NCBI GenBank assembly: GCA_018350325.1
Contig: JAEVLN010000001.1
Span: 2,779,501-2,843,500 of the forward strand
DNA length: 64,000 nt
Direction: 5' to 3'
DNA from: Globodera rostochiensis
Taxonomy: Eukaryota; Nematoda; Chromadorea; Rhabditida; Heteroderidae
The notes beneath the pieces are model-generated. The model searched no databases and was not told where the DNA came from. It was given only the letters and a program-made list of their open reading frames with translations. The translations under genes and the position numbers were made by a program. This document shows, piece after piece, positions 1-9,694 of this stretch. Numbering within the stretch: position 1 is the first letter of the stretch; every line of letters begins with the position of its first letter.

Positions 1-332
1 CCAAAATTTACATTTGCGATGTTATTTCTCTCTTTTTTTTTCCTACGCTGAGAAAAAAATTTCTTTTTCAAAATTTTGGAATTTGGTGCGAGGTTGTTGG
101 GGAGTGCCCGAGTGCGGCGTTGGGGGGGGGGGGGGGGGTCTGCCCCCCCCCCCCCCCCCTAGCGCATCTATGATAATTTTAAATCCCACCTTATTCATTG
201 TATATTTTAAAAAACAATTTTTTGTGTCAATTACATTATAAATAAACATTGGTCTACTATTATTATAAACAAACTAAAATTTATCGAATTTTTAATTTTG
301 GGGTTTAAATCAAAAAACTCTTTTCTGATCAC
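1..332. other. intronic AT-rich DNA with a poly-G/poly-C hairpin
   Basis: This stretch follows the last visible glutathione synthetase-like exon on the minus strand and should be intron. A run of about 18 G (121-138) is followed after a few bases by about 17 C (143-159), which could form a hairpin or be a low-confidence sequencing region. The short open frames here translate these homopolymers and I see no exon. Confidence 0.5.
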
Positions 333-2449
333 CATGTCTGGTAGACTGCGTGTGCCATGTTTTGTCGTGTTCGGTCCACTGGCGCATGCGCATTGGCCAA
401 CATGGCCAGGCGCACAATGGCCACCTTGTCCAAAGTTTTGCGATGCAATTTTGAAACGCTGGTTGCAAAACCGATTCCTCCAAGCGGTCCAATGTTCACT
501 TCGACCTGATTTAAATTTATTTTTTAATTAATATGGACTCAAAAAGGTATTTTGTTGTTATGTTCAGGCTGGTCATAGTAGCTGCTTTTTGGGGTTTTTC
601 CTGCTAGATTCCTGCTTTTTCATTTTTGCTTGCTTTTTAATTTTCTAGGAATTTCGCTTAAAAATGTCCAAATTTCGAACTTTTTTTTCTTAACAACCTT
701 GTTAAAATCTTCAAATTTTCCCCGACCCCACCCCCCCCCCCCCCTGTAAAGCAGAATTCCCAACAAAAAAATTGCTCAATTTTCTTAACAAAAAAAAAAG
801 TTAAAAATTAGGGTTGACACCCCGACGTCGGGGTTGAGAATTGCGGGTTTCGGGGACAAAACCCCCGACCGAAAAGTCGGGGTTCGGGCTTTTTGCACTA
901 AAAACTAGAGCCCGGACTTGAGCTTCGAGCGAGACTCGAGACGAGATTCTCGAAAAAATCTCGGGTCTCGAAAAATCTCGAAAATTCCGTTTTGTTCGAG
1001 ACGAGATCTCGAGGTCGAGATTCTCGAAAAATCTCGAGCCGGAACAGTCGAGATTCGAGATTTTTGAATGAAAATATAATTTTTTTTCCAAAATTCTCAG
1101 AAACTTCACCAAATTTTGTACGGGTAAGAAGGGAGCACTAAAAGCATGTCTGCAATATTTGGTCACGAAATATAAGTGTTAGCCTGTGTTCCAAGGGTTA
1201 GAAAATCAAAAGAAATTCAACGGTGAGGGGATAAATATGGTGCAGGGGTGCCATCGAAAATTTTGCAAAATAAGGACAGTGAAGCTGGGCTTGCCCTATT
1301 AGTGGGTTATGAAAGAGCCGGTGAGAAAAATTGTTAGAATTTTTTAAACATTTTTTTTAGGATTTCAAAAATAGTTTTTGAGAATTTTTATTCATTTTTT
1401 GGGAGTGAGAGGAGGTTCGGCGGTGCCGATAGGCGCCGCCGAGAACATTTTGAATTTTTAACTCAAGATCTCGAGGTCGAGATTTCTCGAGAATCTCGTC
1501 GAGATTTTTCAAGATCCTCGAGACGAGATCTCGTCTCGACCGTGCTCTACTAAAAACCCTGAAAATTTATAAATTCGGGGTCGGGGGACGAAAACCCCGG
1601 CCAAAAAAGCCGGGTCTGCCAACCCTATTAAAAAAATTTCCGACGGCGCCTGCTGTCGTCGGCACCGTCGGGACCCACGAACAAAAGTTTCGGCATTAAA
1701 TTCGTATTTTGCATTTAGGCTAATTCTGCTTTTTGGGGTTTACAGTTGGCACACCGGTTATGTTGTTACCTGTTTGAGTGCCAATGTGCCATCCGACGGC
1801 TCCAAATGTACCATATAATCCGAGCGCTGCATTTGCACCACCAACAGTTGGTGAACGCCTTCCTCATGGACCATTTTTGCGATTTGCACAAAACGTGCCA
1901 TGAACGGATCACCTTTAATATAAAATTTGATGTTTTTTACTCAAAATTGTCAACACACTTTTGATCACATCCTTGAATGAATCCATCAAAAATTCGTGAT
2001 CTGATGCACTGCAAAAATACAGCTCGTTCAGCTGTTGCTGAACATCAACAGCCTGCTCGTACAGTTCCCGCGGGAACGGCGAAGGCAACAAGGTGATCGG
2101 CGGTGGCACGGCCAAAATGTTCGAAAAGGTCCCCTCCGGTTGGTCCGGCATCGGTGCACCAGTCCTTGAGACAAATTAATTAATATTCAAGTGATCTGTT
2201 AATGCCTGATCAAAAAATGATCAATCCCAAAAACAACTCACACACCGATAGAATGGGCATAGTCAATAGCATATTGTTCCATAGCGTACAGTTCTGCTTG
2301 TCACGGATTGCCTCCAGCACGTACTGCTTCACATTGTTGTTGCAAGCATCCGTTTGGGCTACAGTGTTCAACAACGGCTTGACCAGCTTCGTGCCGTTTT
2401 CATCAACATGCGCACCGTCGCTCTCCGCATGGTGAACATTTTCATTCAT
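333..2449 (-). CDS. glutathione synthetase-like gene, 5' part (continues past window start)
   Basis: Eukaryotic glutathione synthetase joins gamma-glutamylcysteine and glycine using ATP. Four exons are readable on the minus strand with matching phases: about 2242-2449, 1959-2164, 1770-1912 and 333-505; the rest lies left of the window. Family landmarks in order are AIDYAHSIG, ITLLPSPFPRELYEQAVDVQ, MARFVQIAK, QRSDYMVHLEPSDGT and LKQVEVN. Exon 4 keeps the Glu and Asn of the E-x-N metal/substrate motif (human Glu144/Asn146), but the following loop, usually TISASFGG-like, reads IGPLGGIG, so the substrate-binding serines are gone. Cyst and reniform nematodes are known to have an expanded family of such GSS-like proteins acting as effectors; membership here is inference. 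No signal peptide is visible. Exon 1 needs a frame change near 2300 between YVLEAIRDK and ELYAMEQYAIDYAHS. A MITE abuts the current ATG at 2449. An ancestral start probably lay at 3491-3493. Confidence 0.8.
908..1547. mobile_element. MITE of the GATCGAGATT-palindrome family, nested
   Basis: Ends GAGCCCGGACTTGAG and CGTGCTC are flanked by TA (906-907, 1548-1549). The interior near both ends is built of TCTCGAGA/GAGATTCTCG palindromes. Shorter relatives with the same TA-GAG...CTC-TA borders occur at 47874-47972, 57633-57678 and 62284-62405, with a degenerate one near 41104-41170. It sits inside the element at 811-1625 and holds a third repeat (1087-1240). Confidence 0.6.
1087..1240 (+). repeat. 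dispersed repeat shared with 39945-40090
   Basis: This segment, with landmarks CACCAAATTTTGTACGGGTA, AGCATGTCTGCAA, TTTGGTCAC and GTTAGCCTGTGTT, reappears in the same order and strand near 39945-40090. It is non-coding. Its edges are not clear, so the repeat may be longer. Confidence 0.6.
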
Positions 2450-2450
2450 A

Positions 2451-3480
2451 CCGTATTTTTCCTATTAGTAACCCCCTCTCCATTTGAAACCCCCTCTCTA
2501 ATTGTGACCCCCCCTTGAGGGCGTTTGAAAAATAGTAACCCCCTCTCTATTTGAAACCCCCCTCTAATTGTAACCCCCCCCCAAGCCGTGAGTTTAAAAA
2601 ATTAAATACGATACATTTTCTGAAAATTTTCAACTTTTGCGGGAAATTAACAAGACAATAACGGTAATATTTTGGCTCTTGGGATTCGTTTTTAAAAAAA
2701 TAAGTCCCGGGATTCGAACCCGCAATACAACAACCGATTTGCAGAAAGACAAACCACATGATACCGAAATAAGGTTGTATTTTTGCCATTTACTATTTAC
2801 TTTAAAAATTTAGCATTTACTAATATAAAAAAGAAGTAACGAAGAATCGGCGAAAATTTCGAAATCGCAACTTCATCAAATCCCATTCAATTAAGGAAAC
2901 AAGTCGATGCTTTAAAATAGATAGTCAGGACATCAGAGAATAGTGAAAGCAAAAAACTGTTCTTTTTGCAGGGAATTGGTTGTCATTTGTAAAAAAAAAT
3001 TGAGTGCAACTTTCCGATTCCTTTTTTCTTAATTTTTAATAAAATTATTTTGTAGGGAATCAAAATATGGAAAACGTTAGAGACTTGACGATGCTGGACG
3101 GGCTCCCTCCCGGACAATGCGTCACTGATTATTAAAAGTCGTAAAAAAATTGTTTCTGTATAAATTGACCACCATTTCAACACCGGTTTTGAATCCCGAA
3201 CTCGAAGTCAAACTTTTTGCTCTTGATTTGACCAATCTCTAATGCGCTTCCTATTCAAATTTTATCTAAATTCAAATTCCACATGCTTTTTGTTATTACA
3301 AAAATTTATTTTGGTTCAGAAAAATAATATAAAATTTCAAATCATGTAAATAATTTTCAAAAAAATACTTTGAAAAATAGTAACCCCCTCTCCATTTGAA
3401 ACCCCCTCTCTAATAGTGACCCCCCCTCGAGGGGGGTTTGAACAATAGTAACCCCGGGGTTACTAATAGGAAAAATACGG
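2451..3480. mobile_element. 1.03-kb TA-flanked MITE (copy A), Tc1/mariner-like target
   Basis: The ends CCGTATTTTTCCTATTAG and CTAATAGGAAAAATACGG are exact inverted repeats flanked by a TA duplication (2449-2450 and 3481-3482). Behind them are AGTAACCCC/ TTTGAAACCCCC subterminal repeats. There is no transposase. Copy B (46350-47378) is nearly identical in sequence, length (1030 versus 1029 bp) and orientation. On the minus strand it holds GGTTCGAATCC followed by a T-run, which resembles a tRNA B box. TA target duplication and end structure suggest mobilisation by a Tc1/mariner-type transposase, which is inference. Confidence 0.85.
2700..2790 (-). repeat. tRNA-like (B-box) segment inside MITE copy A
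   Basis: On the minus strand the complement of 2710-2720 reads GGTTCGAATCC, the consensus B box, within a T-arm-like GCGGG-TTCGAAT-CCCGG, and a run of seven T follows about five bases later. A convincing A box and acceptor-stem pairing are lacking, so this is a tRNA-derived relic or chance, not a tRNA gene. The same segment is at about 46598-46688. Confidence 0.35.
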
Positions 3481-3482
3481 TA

Positions 3483-4261
3483 ATCGTGGCCATAATGATA
3501 TACTGTAGATGAAAGCAAATGGTATCGATAAGAGGGAGGATTGCAGTAGTGTAAAACGGTTTGGTAATAGTAGGGTTTTGTCCCCCACCCCCCCCCCCTT
3601 TTTTTTTTGTTGAAAAAAATGTATTTTTTTGTTAGAAGTCAATAAAAAGATGTCTAGACGTATTCGGGGGCGTAGATTCTGAATTTATTTTGACTAATTT
3701 CGAACCGCGGACCCAAATGGAACAATTTTTTGAAAACTCAAAATTCTCAGCCTCAAAATATTAAAAAGCGCATGAATTCGATCATTATTTGCTTTTCGTC
3801 GTAAATTTATGATTTTTAGACAAATTGATATAGTATCAGTTATGGTCTTAAATAAAAGTGTGATATACTGTTGATGGAAACGATAAAAGAGGATTACGGT
3901 AAAGCAAATTTTTCGCAAACTCAAAACGCCCTGTTAGTCGAAGACACGCCACCCATTCCAACCAATATTTACATTAACATAGCACAAACAAATAAATGAA
4001 CACAATCATGAGAGAGATCTTCAGATTAAAATTTAACTTAATTAATTAGCCAAAATTATTTACATCAGGGATGGGCAAATAGAAAATAAAAAAATTAAAT
4101 TTAAATAGAAAAATTAAAAAGTGAAAAAGAAAGAAAAAATAAAGTGAGAAATTAAAAAAGCAAAAAATACAATAAAGTAAAAATTAAAGTAAATTTAAAA
4201 AAAGGTAAATTAAAAAGTGAAAAGTAAAAGGGGGCAAAAAGGGTAAAATGAAAGGTTGACA
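3483..4261. other. intergenic AT-rich DNA between two minus-strand genes
   Basis: The complement of 3483-3493 carries ATGGCCACGAT preceded by a TTTCATCTACAG acceptor, probably the displaced 5' end of the glutathione synthetase-like gene. The phrase around GTGATATACTGT..GATG (3497-3510) recurs at 3861-3880, an imperfect short repeat. The remainder, including A-rich sequence at 4080-4260, shows no exon. Confidence 0.5.
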
Positions 4262-7145
4262 ATCTACACATAACACCAACAGTTGCAGCACCCGCTCGCG
4301 CTGCTCCGCGTCGAGTTGTGAGACAAAGGCGACAGCACATGCGCGATGAAGACGTTTGCTGAACAGTGCAAAATTGTTGTTGTTGTTGCTGATCGTTGGC
4401 CACCGCCAGTGCACGGCTCAGTGTACGCAAACTGTGCAATAAAATGGAGAAATATAAATGAAATCTGAGAAAAAACACAATCAATATTTTTTGAAAAATG
4501 CTGGCGCTCAGACGGGAACTCATCCCGAGCGCTAGCGCTCCGATGGCACAATTCCGACTAACCAAAAAATTTTTCTGGCCACGTCCCCCCCCCCCCAGTA
4601 CTCCAGGGCACGATTTCCACTAATTTTGCCTATTGAGATGCATGCCCCCCTCCCGAAAACCACTCACTTGAATTTGCCAGGAAACTGTGATCGAACGTCC
4701 ATGTAGAATTGCAGGATCGCCTCCACCATATTTTCGTTCATCGACAGGATTTGGCCACGAATGATCTTCCTCAATTGGTCTTCATCGCGCGTTTCGTCCA
4801 CATAAAATTCAGTGAACGCCGAACGGATGCCCAGCGGCAGCACGCGCTTGCCCACATCGTTGGCACTGTTCATGCAGGCAAACAGGCGAAAATTGGCATG
4901 AACAGTGAAGTCGGAGGACGGATCCAACAGCTGTAAATTTGTTATATAAATTATGATTTAATTTTCTTAACAAATTTATATAACAATTCATAAATTTTTG
5001 CCTTCATTGTTCTTAAAAAGTTTCATAAGAAATGCGGCTCTTTTTTGGTCAAAAATTGGTTTTCGGCTTGGCCATTCCGGGCATTTTAGGCCAATCCAAA
5101 ACATAAACGTATTGAACTCATGCATGCACTTTACCAACAAGTACGGGCATCAATAAACTTTTCAAAAATTCGAGATTGATAAAAGGCCAAAATTCAGAAT
5201 CCGACAAAATCACATAACCAAACAACAAACGCACCTCGACCAGTGCGTCCATGCACTCCACCGGCGCCAAATTGATCTCGTCCACCAGCAGCCAGTCGCC
5301 CCGCTCGGCCGCCTCCGTCAGCACGCCCTTCACATGCGCAAACAGCAGTCGGCGTCGCCATGCCCCATCATCACCACCGCCGGGTCGAAAACATTTGGCC
5401 AGCCGACGCGCGCGTTGTCGCAGCAGCGCAGTTGGGCAGCGTCACGGGTGTGCACAAACGGTCTGTTGGTGCTGCTAAAATAAATATTTGTTGAGCAAGG
5501 GACCGGGATGCAAAAAATTCGAGAAACAAAAAGTTGAAATCACTAGAGAGGTACCGAGAATTTTTGGACTGGGCCAAGACGGAGTATCAACAAAAAAAAA
5601 TTTTGTTTTGAATTTTTTTAAAGTTATTGAGTATTTAATTTCGAACCTTAAAATTCAAACCTCCGCTCTGCGCTGTGTTGTTGTTCATGTCGGTCCAGTG
5701 TGATCCGACCAATTTGAACGCGCTGCTGTCCTTCGTTTTCTTCCAAAAAAGACACGTCCGGATGGCGTACATTCATGTGGTAGTGTTGCTGTTCCGTCGA
5801 CAGTGACAACGCTTCGCCATATTTTTTTTTTAAATTTTCATTTAAACAAAAAATCACAAAAAACGATTTTTTAAAAACATTTATGCTTTTAAAATTCGTA
5901 ATTTAAAAATGGAAGAAAATATTTGGGCTTACCTGCAACAGAACGTCGCAACTCTGTGCCGGTCAAATGGGCGGCCCACCCGTCAAAAGTTCGGCGAACA
6001 GGGCACAACGATCGGTAACACTGGTATGCTGTTGATGATCCTCGACGAGTCGACGAACAACCCGGAACAGGTCTTTTGCATTCAGCGCCCGGTCCATGGA
6101 CGTCTTGCGCGCGAGAATAAGCTCGGACACGGCGGTGAACGTTTCGAGAAGCTTCACCCGAACGTTGTCCAATTCTTGAAATGGAAAATCAATTTAAATA
6201 AAAATTTTAGGCTTAAAGCTCTTACACTCCCCTTTTTTCTCAAATATTGACAAACAAAATTAAATTTTTTTTTGATCTGCGGCGCTGTCAATCCCTTACC
6301 GCTATGGATTTTTGTCGTTGCTGCCAAAATTGAGTCCATTTGCGCCGGTTGAATGGGCCCCATTTTGACCATGAACGGATAATCCCGCCACAATTGCTGT
6401 AGATGATGATTATGGTGGTGGTCGTCGGTGGAAAGAGCGCCCAAAATGCGGCATTCCGTGGCCATTCGAATGTGCCGTCCGTTGGCCAACGCGGCATGGC
6501 CACGCTCGGCCAAGTCGGTGATGGCGGCGGCCAAGTCCGGCCCGCCATGGTCCAAATTCTTCAACAGAATTACACATGGCTGTTGCAGAAACTGAAAAAC
6601 GCCAAAAATGTTAGTGTTTTTTTTTTGACAATTTCACTTCTTTTTTTGACACATTTAGAGCAAGACGCACACCGTGGAAGGAAAGCCATCCAGGCTTTTT
6701 ATGACAAAACCGAAACCCGGATCTATGGGTTTTTTAGGAACCAGTCATTCCCAATCCAACCAATACCCAAAAGTCTTACGAACGACGCGAGCCGTTCGAA
6801 TTTTAAAAATTGCAAAAAAACCTGAGCGAATTTGGAGGGCGGCCAAAGGAAAGCGCCGGGCACTTCTGAGCAACTGTAACTGCCATAAAGAATCTTAAAA
6901 TTGGTATATAAAAGAACAGAAAAAACGATTATTACAAAAGTTTAAGGAACTTTGCGTGATTTTGGGAGTCCTATCCCGGGTCTTCCAATAAAGTTTCCCC
7001 GGGGGATTTGCAAACCCCCCCCCCCAAATTCTCGCGAACAAACCTTCGAGTCGTATTGATCGTTGATCTGCAGCACTTTAATCGGAATGCTTCTTCGGTG
7101 AGCAACCTGACCTGCAGTGTGCGTTTTTCCACAGCCATGGGGACC
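4262..7145 (-). pseudogene. midasin-like AAA+ ATPase, copy 1, partial and broken
   Basis: Midasin (Rea1/MDN1) is the giant dynein-like AAA+ ATPase that strips assembly factors from pre-60S ribosomes. Exons on the minus strand: 7044-7145 (Walker A GPHGCGKT), 6300-6591, 5933-6174, about 5661-5822, 5235-5477 (Walker B GDWLLVDEINLAP), 4668-4930 (FRLFACMN, then LGIRSAFTEFYVDE) and about 4262-4431 (LRTLSRALAV, then CAVAFVSQLD). Only the first AAA modules are present. No first exon is seen. Damage: one T fewer than copy 2 in a T-run near 5995, causing a frameshift; no AG acceptor before 5822; the P-loop of the second AAA module is deleted, PFVHTRDAAQL running straight into a later part in another frame; and a frame change in a CAA run near 4380. 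Copy 2 is at 33789-38531. The breaks could partly be assembly errors, but the lost P-loop and acceptor argue for a pseudogene. Confidence 0.75.
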
Positions 7146-7910
7146 CTGAAATTAGAAAATGTCGTCAAAAAATGAGGAATAGACAAAAATAACCAGAAAT
7201 TAAAAAAAAATTTGGTAATACTCTAGTTTGTACCCCCCCCCCTTTTTTTTTTTGAAAAAATACAAAATTTTTTAAAAGTCATATAAAACATGTTTCCGGG
7301 GGGTTTTCGTGGTCGCTTGTGGGTTGGGGGAGGGGATTGAAAACAAAAATTAAAAAATGACCGACAACTAGAGATCGCCAGGGTCTTTCGAAATTCCAAT
7401 TTCAGACACTTTTTGGTGACCACTGGACATGGACACCCGATGTATCAGAGACAAATGGAAAAAAGTGTGCACTATTGGTCAACTCCAGCAGCAGACAAAT
7501 TAAGCGAAACGCCAAATTTACTTTCTTTTTTAAATTATTGACACAGGTTCAAATCCCCTCCACAACATTCAAATTTTTGGGGTAAACCCAACTCATCCAC
7601 AATCAAGATCGGGTCAATAACTTGCTTCGACCTTAACTGATTTAGAAATTCTTAACGCCAATCGAAAGATCTCGGAGAGTTGAAGCTAACATTAAGTTAA
7701 AGCTTTGTGATTGGACAAGTTTCAAAAAAGACACTTGAAAAAGTTAAAAAATTCCAATTTTTGGGGGTTTTACTCTTCCCGTCCCTCTCCCTAGTCTCTT
7801 TTCTTTTCCCTCTTCACTTCTTTTCTTCTTCCCTCTTTATTCTTTTCTTCTTCCCTCTTCTCTTCTTTTCTTCTTCCCTCTTGTCCCTCTCCTCTTCTTT
7901 TCGGGGCGCC
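7146..7910. other. intergenic DNA ending in a polypyrimidine tract
   Basis: No exon of midasin or another gene is visible here. From about 7779 to 7905 the plus strand is almost pure pyrimidine, made of repeated TCTTTTCTTCTTCCCTC-like units, and it ends right at the inverted repeat of the transposon at 7911. A similar pyrimidine-rich stretch follows the other end of that transposon (22655-22700). Confidence 0.5.
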
Positions 7911-8535
7911 GACATTTCGCCCACGCGACATTTCGCCCACTAACCCAAAATACGACATTTCGCCCACTAAGCAAAAAACGACACTTCGCCCACGCGACAT
8001 TTCGCCCAATAACCAAAAATACGACATTTCGCCCACTACCAAAAAATACGACATTTCACCCATGCGACATTTCGCCCATTAAGCAAAAATATGTAATTTC
8101 GTCAATAAAGTTCATCGATTAGCATAATCACATAAATACTTCGATATAATTATTTGTTAGAAGATATAAAAGAAGGTTATTGCATTTTTTTCATAACACG
8201 TTTGTAATAATTCAAATTTTTTTACGAGCATCAAATTTATCCTTCCGTCGTAGTATTAAATGGCATCAAGGCGTGAAAAGCCTGAGCAGCTAAAAATGCC
8301 AAGAAACGGCCCCGGAATCCAACTTTTGAACAGGACAGCATCCGGGTTGAAGAAGAAAGGGCCGCGCAGCAACAAATGGCGCAGATCTCGGCCGAACAAT
8401 TCGGTGCCACCAGCAATGATGAGAGCACGGACGAAGAGAATCAGTAGCACGTGCAATTCCACGTGGAGTCACCATCAGAGGAGCACTTTGTCTCTGGCAC
8501 AAAGGCTAGACCCTGCCTTGCCCTAAGATGCAAAG
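7911..8535 (+). mobile_element. DNA transposon, left arm, split by the retroelement
   Basis: The arm starts GACATTTCGCCCACGCGACA and repeats the CGACATTTCGCCCA motif about eight times to 8080. The inverted match ends at 22651, where the complement starts GACATTTCGCCCACGCGACA and continues CTTCGCCCACTAAG. Between 8280 and 8445 one plus frame reads like a protein tail (KKRPRNPTFEQ, then EEERAAQQQMAQISAEQFG, then an acidic end and TAG). Without the retroelement the transposon would be about 0.96 kb, so it is non-autonomous or a remnant. No clear target duplication is seen outside. Confidence 0.65.
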
Positions 8536-9694
8536 TGTCCTCAAACCTTCCCCTGGGTCCGGCGGGGAGGGTTTTTCGGCAAGATTTGGTGGGGGGAGGA
8601 ATTGCCAACGGCACCACCGACTCTGATTATTGGGGAGGAGTCGGGACTCCCGGAGGGGAGGGAGGGTTGGTTGATCGACGGCGGGGAGGGTTCCCCGTTG
8701 CTGATGAAGTCCTCAAAAATTGCCCGGGGCGATTCTTTCTTTCTTTCTCAATTTGTTTATCGCCGGGAAACAACCCGCGGCTCCACGAATATTGCAATAA
8801 CAAATATATGTTGATTAATCGACGGACGGAGAAGAGTGGAAATGGCGAACGGCACAAAGTTGTTGTCAACGGCAGAAGGCGAAAGGAGAGGGAATGGATG
8901 AAGCGATAAGGAGAAAAAATGGACGGATGAGCAGAAGGAAGCGAAGAAATGGATGGGAATGATGTCGGAGAGGAAGAAGACGAAGAAGAGAAGGACCCAA
9001 TTTCCCCGAGGGGGGGGTGCTTAAATAACAATTTGGGGGGGGGGGGTCAACGATCACTTGGGCCCCGGGCAAAACGAGCGAATAGGCGAAGGGGATGGTA
9101 CATGTGCCTCTGGGCAAAAAGGAAAGAAAAGCAAAAGAGGGGGGGGGGGATGGCAAATGGAGTGAAAAGGAAATATTTGAGCGAACAAAGGGCAAAAGAC
9201 GGATAAGAAAGTTTGAATGGGGGAAATTGGCGAATAGTCGGAGAGAAGAAAGGGCAAAAGACGGATAAGACGGTTTGAATGGGGGGAAATTGGCGAATGT
9301 TCGGAGAGAGGGTCGGAAAGAACGGGGGGGGGGGCAAAGATATTTGAATGATGAATAATTCGTGAAGAAAATGAGAAAGGATGGGGAAGGGACAGAAAAT
9401 GTTGGTGAATATTTCGTGAGAGAAGGGCAAGGGGGATATGAAAGGACAAAAAAAGGGGGGGGGTTGATGAATGTGTCCGAAGTGATCGACTGCACTGATC
9501 AGAACCGACGGCCTCTTCCGGAGGGCCCTTTCGGAACGCGCCAAGTTGACGGGCCGGCTGAATTGTGGACGGTCAGTGCCCCGTCGTCGCTGTCGTCGTC
9601 CTCCGTTGCGACCAATTGTCCATTGGCGCCGCGCACAAATGTCAAAGTGCCGTCGTTCTCGTTGCCGAATCTGCCCCTTGCGGATTTGGCGACA
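8536..9694 (-). repeat. 3' LTR of the BEL/Pao element
   Basis: This copy matches 21157-22314 along its whole length; differences are single-base indels concentrated between about 9000 and 9470. In element orientation it starts TGTCGCC and ends GAGGACA. The last 65 or so codons of the big ORF run into it, so the LTR start is protein-coding. A purine run (complement of 9723-9736) about 28 bases before the LTR is the only candidate polypurine tract. Confidence 0.92.

Larger units (their letters stand above)
811..1625. mobile_element. MITE with GGGTTG-type inverted ends, TA-flanked
   Basis: The element begins GGGTTGACACCCCGAC and ends CGGGTCTGCCAACCC, so its ends are imperfect inverted repeats, with TA on both sides (809-810 and 1626-1627). 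It lies in the glutathione synthetase-like intron between the exons at 1770-1912 and 333-505. A second palindromic element is nested inside it. A related element with GGGTTGG/CCAACCT ends is at 53603-53928. It has no coding capacity. Confidence 0.6.

Noticed and set aside
801..1166. 121-residue minus-strand frame
   Set aside because: It runs across MITE ends and GAGATTCTCG palindromes and has no splice or domain support.
2547..2789. 80-residue frame present twice (also 46445-46687)
   Set aside because: It is duplicated because the MITE is duplicated; it spans the tRNA-like segment and has no protein features.
2700..2790. Functional tRNA gene
   Set aside because: The B box is good, but acceptor pairing and A box are missing.
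7791..8063. 90-residue Lys/Glu-rich minus-strand frame with GEMS repeats
   Set aside because: It translates the pyrimidine tract and the transposon end motif repeats.
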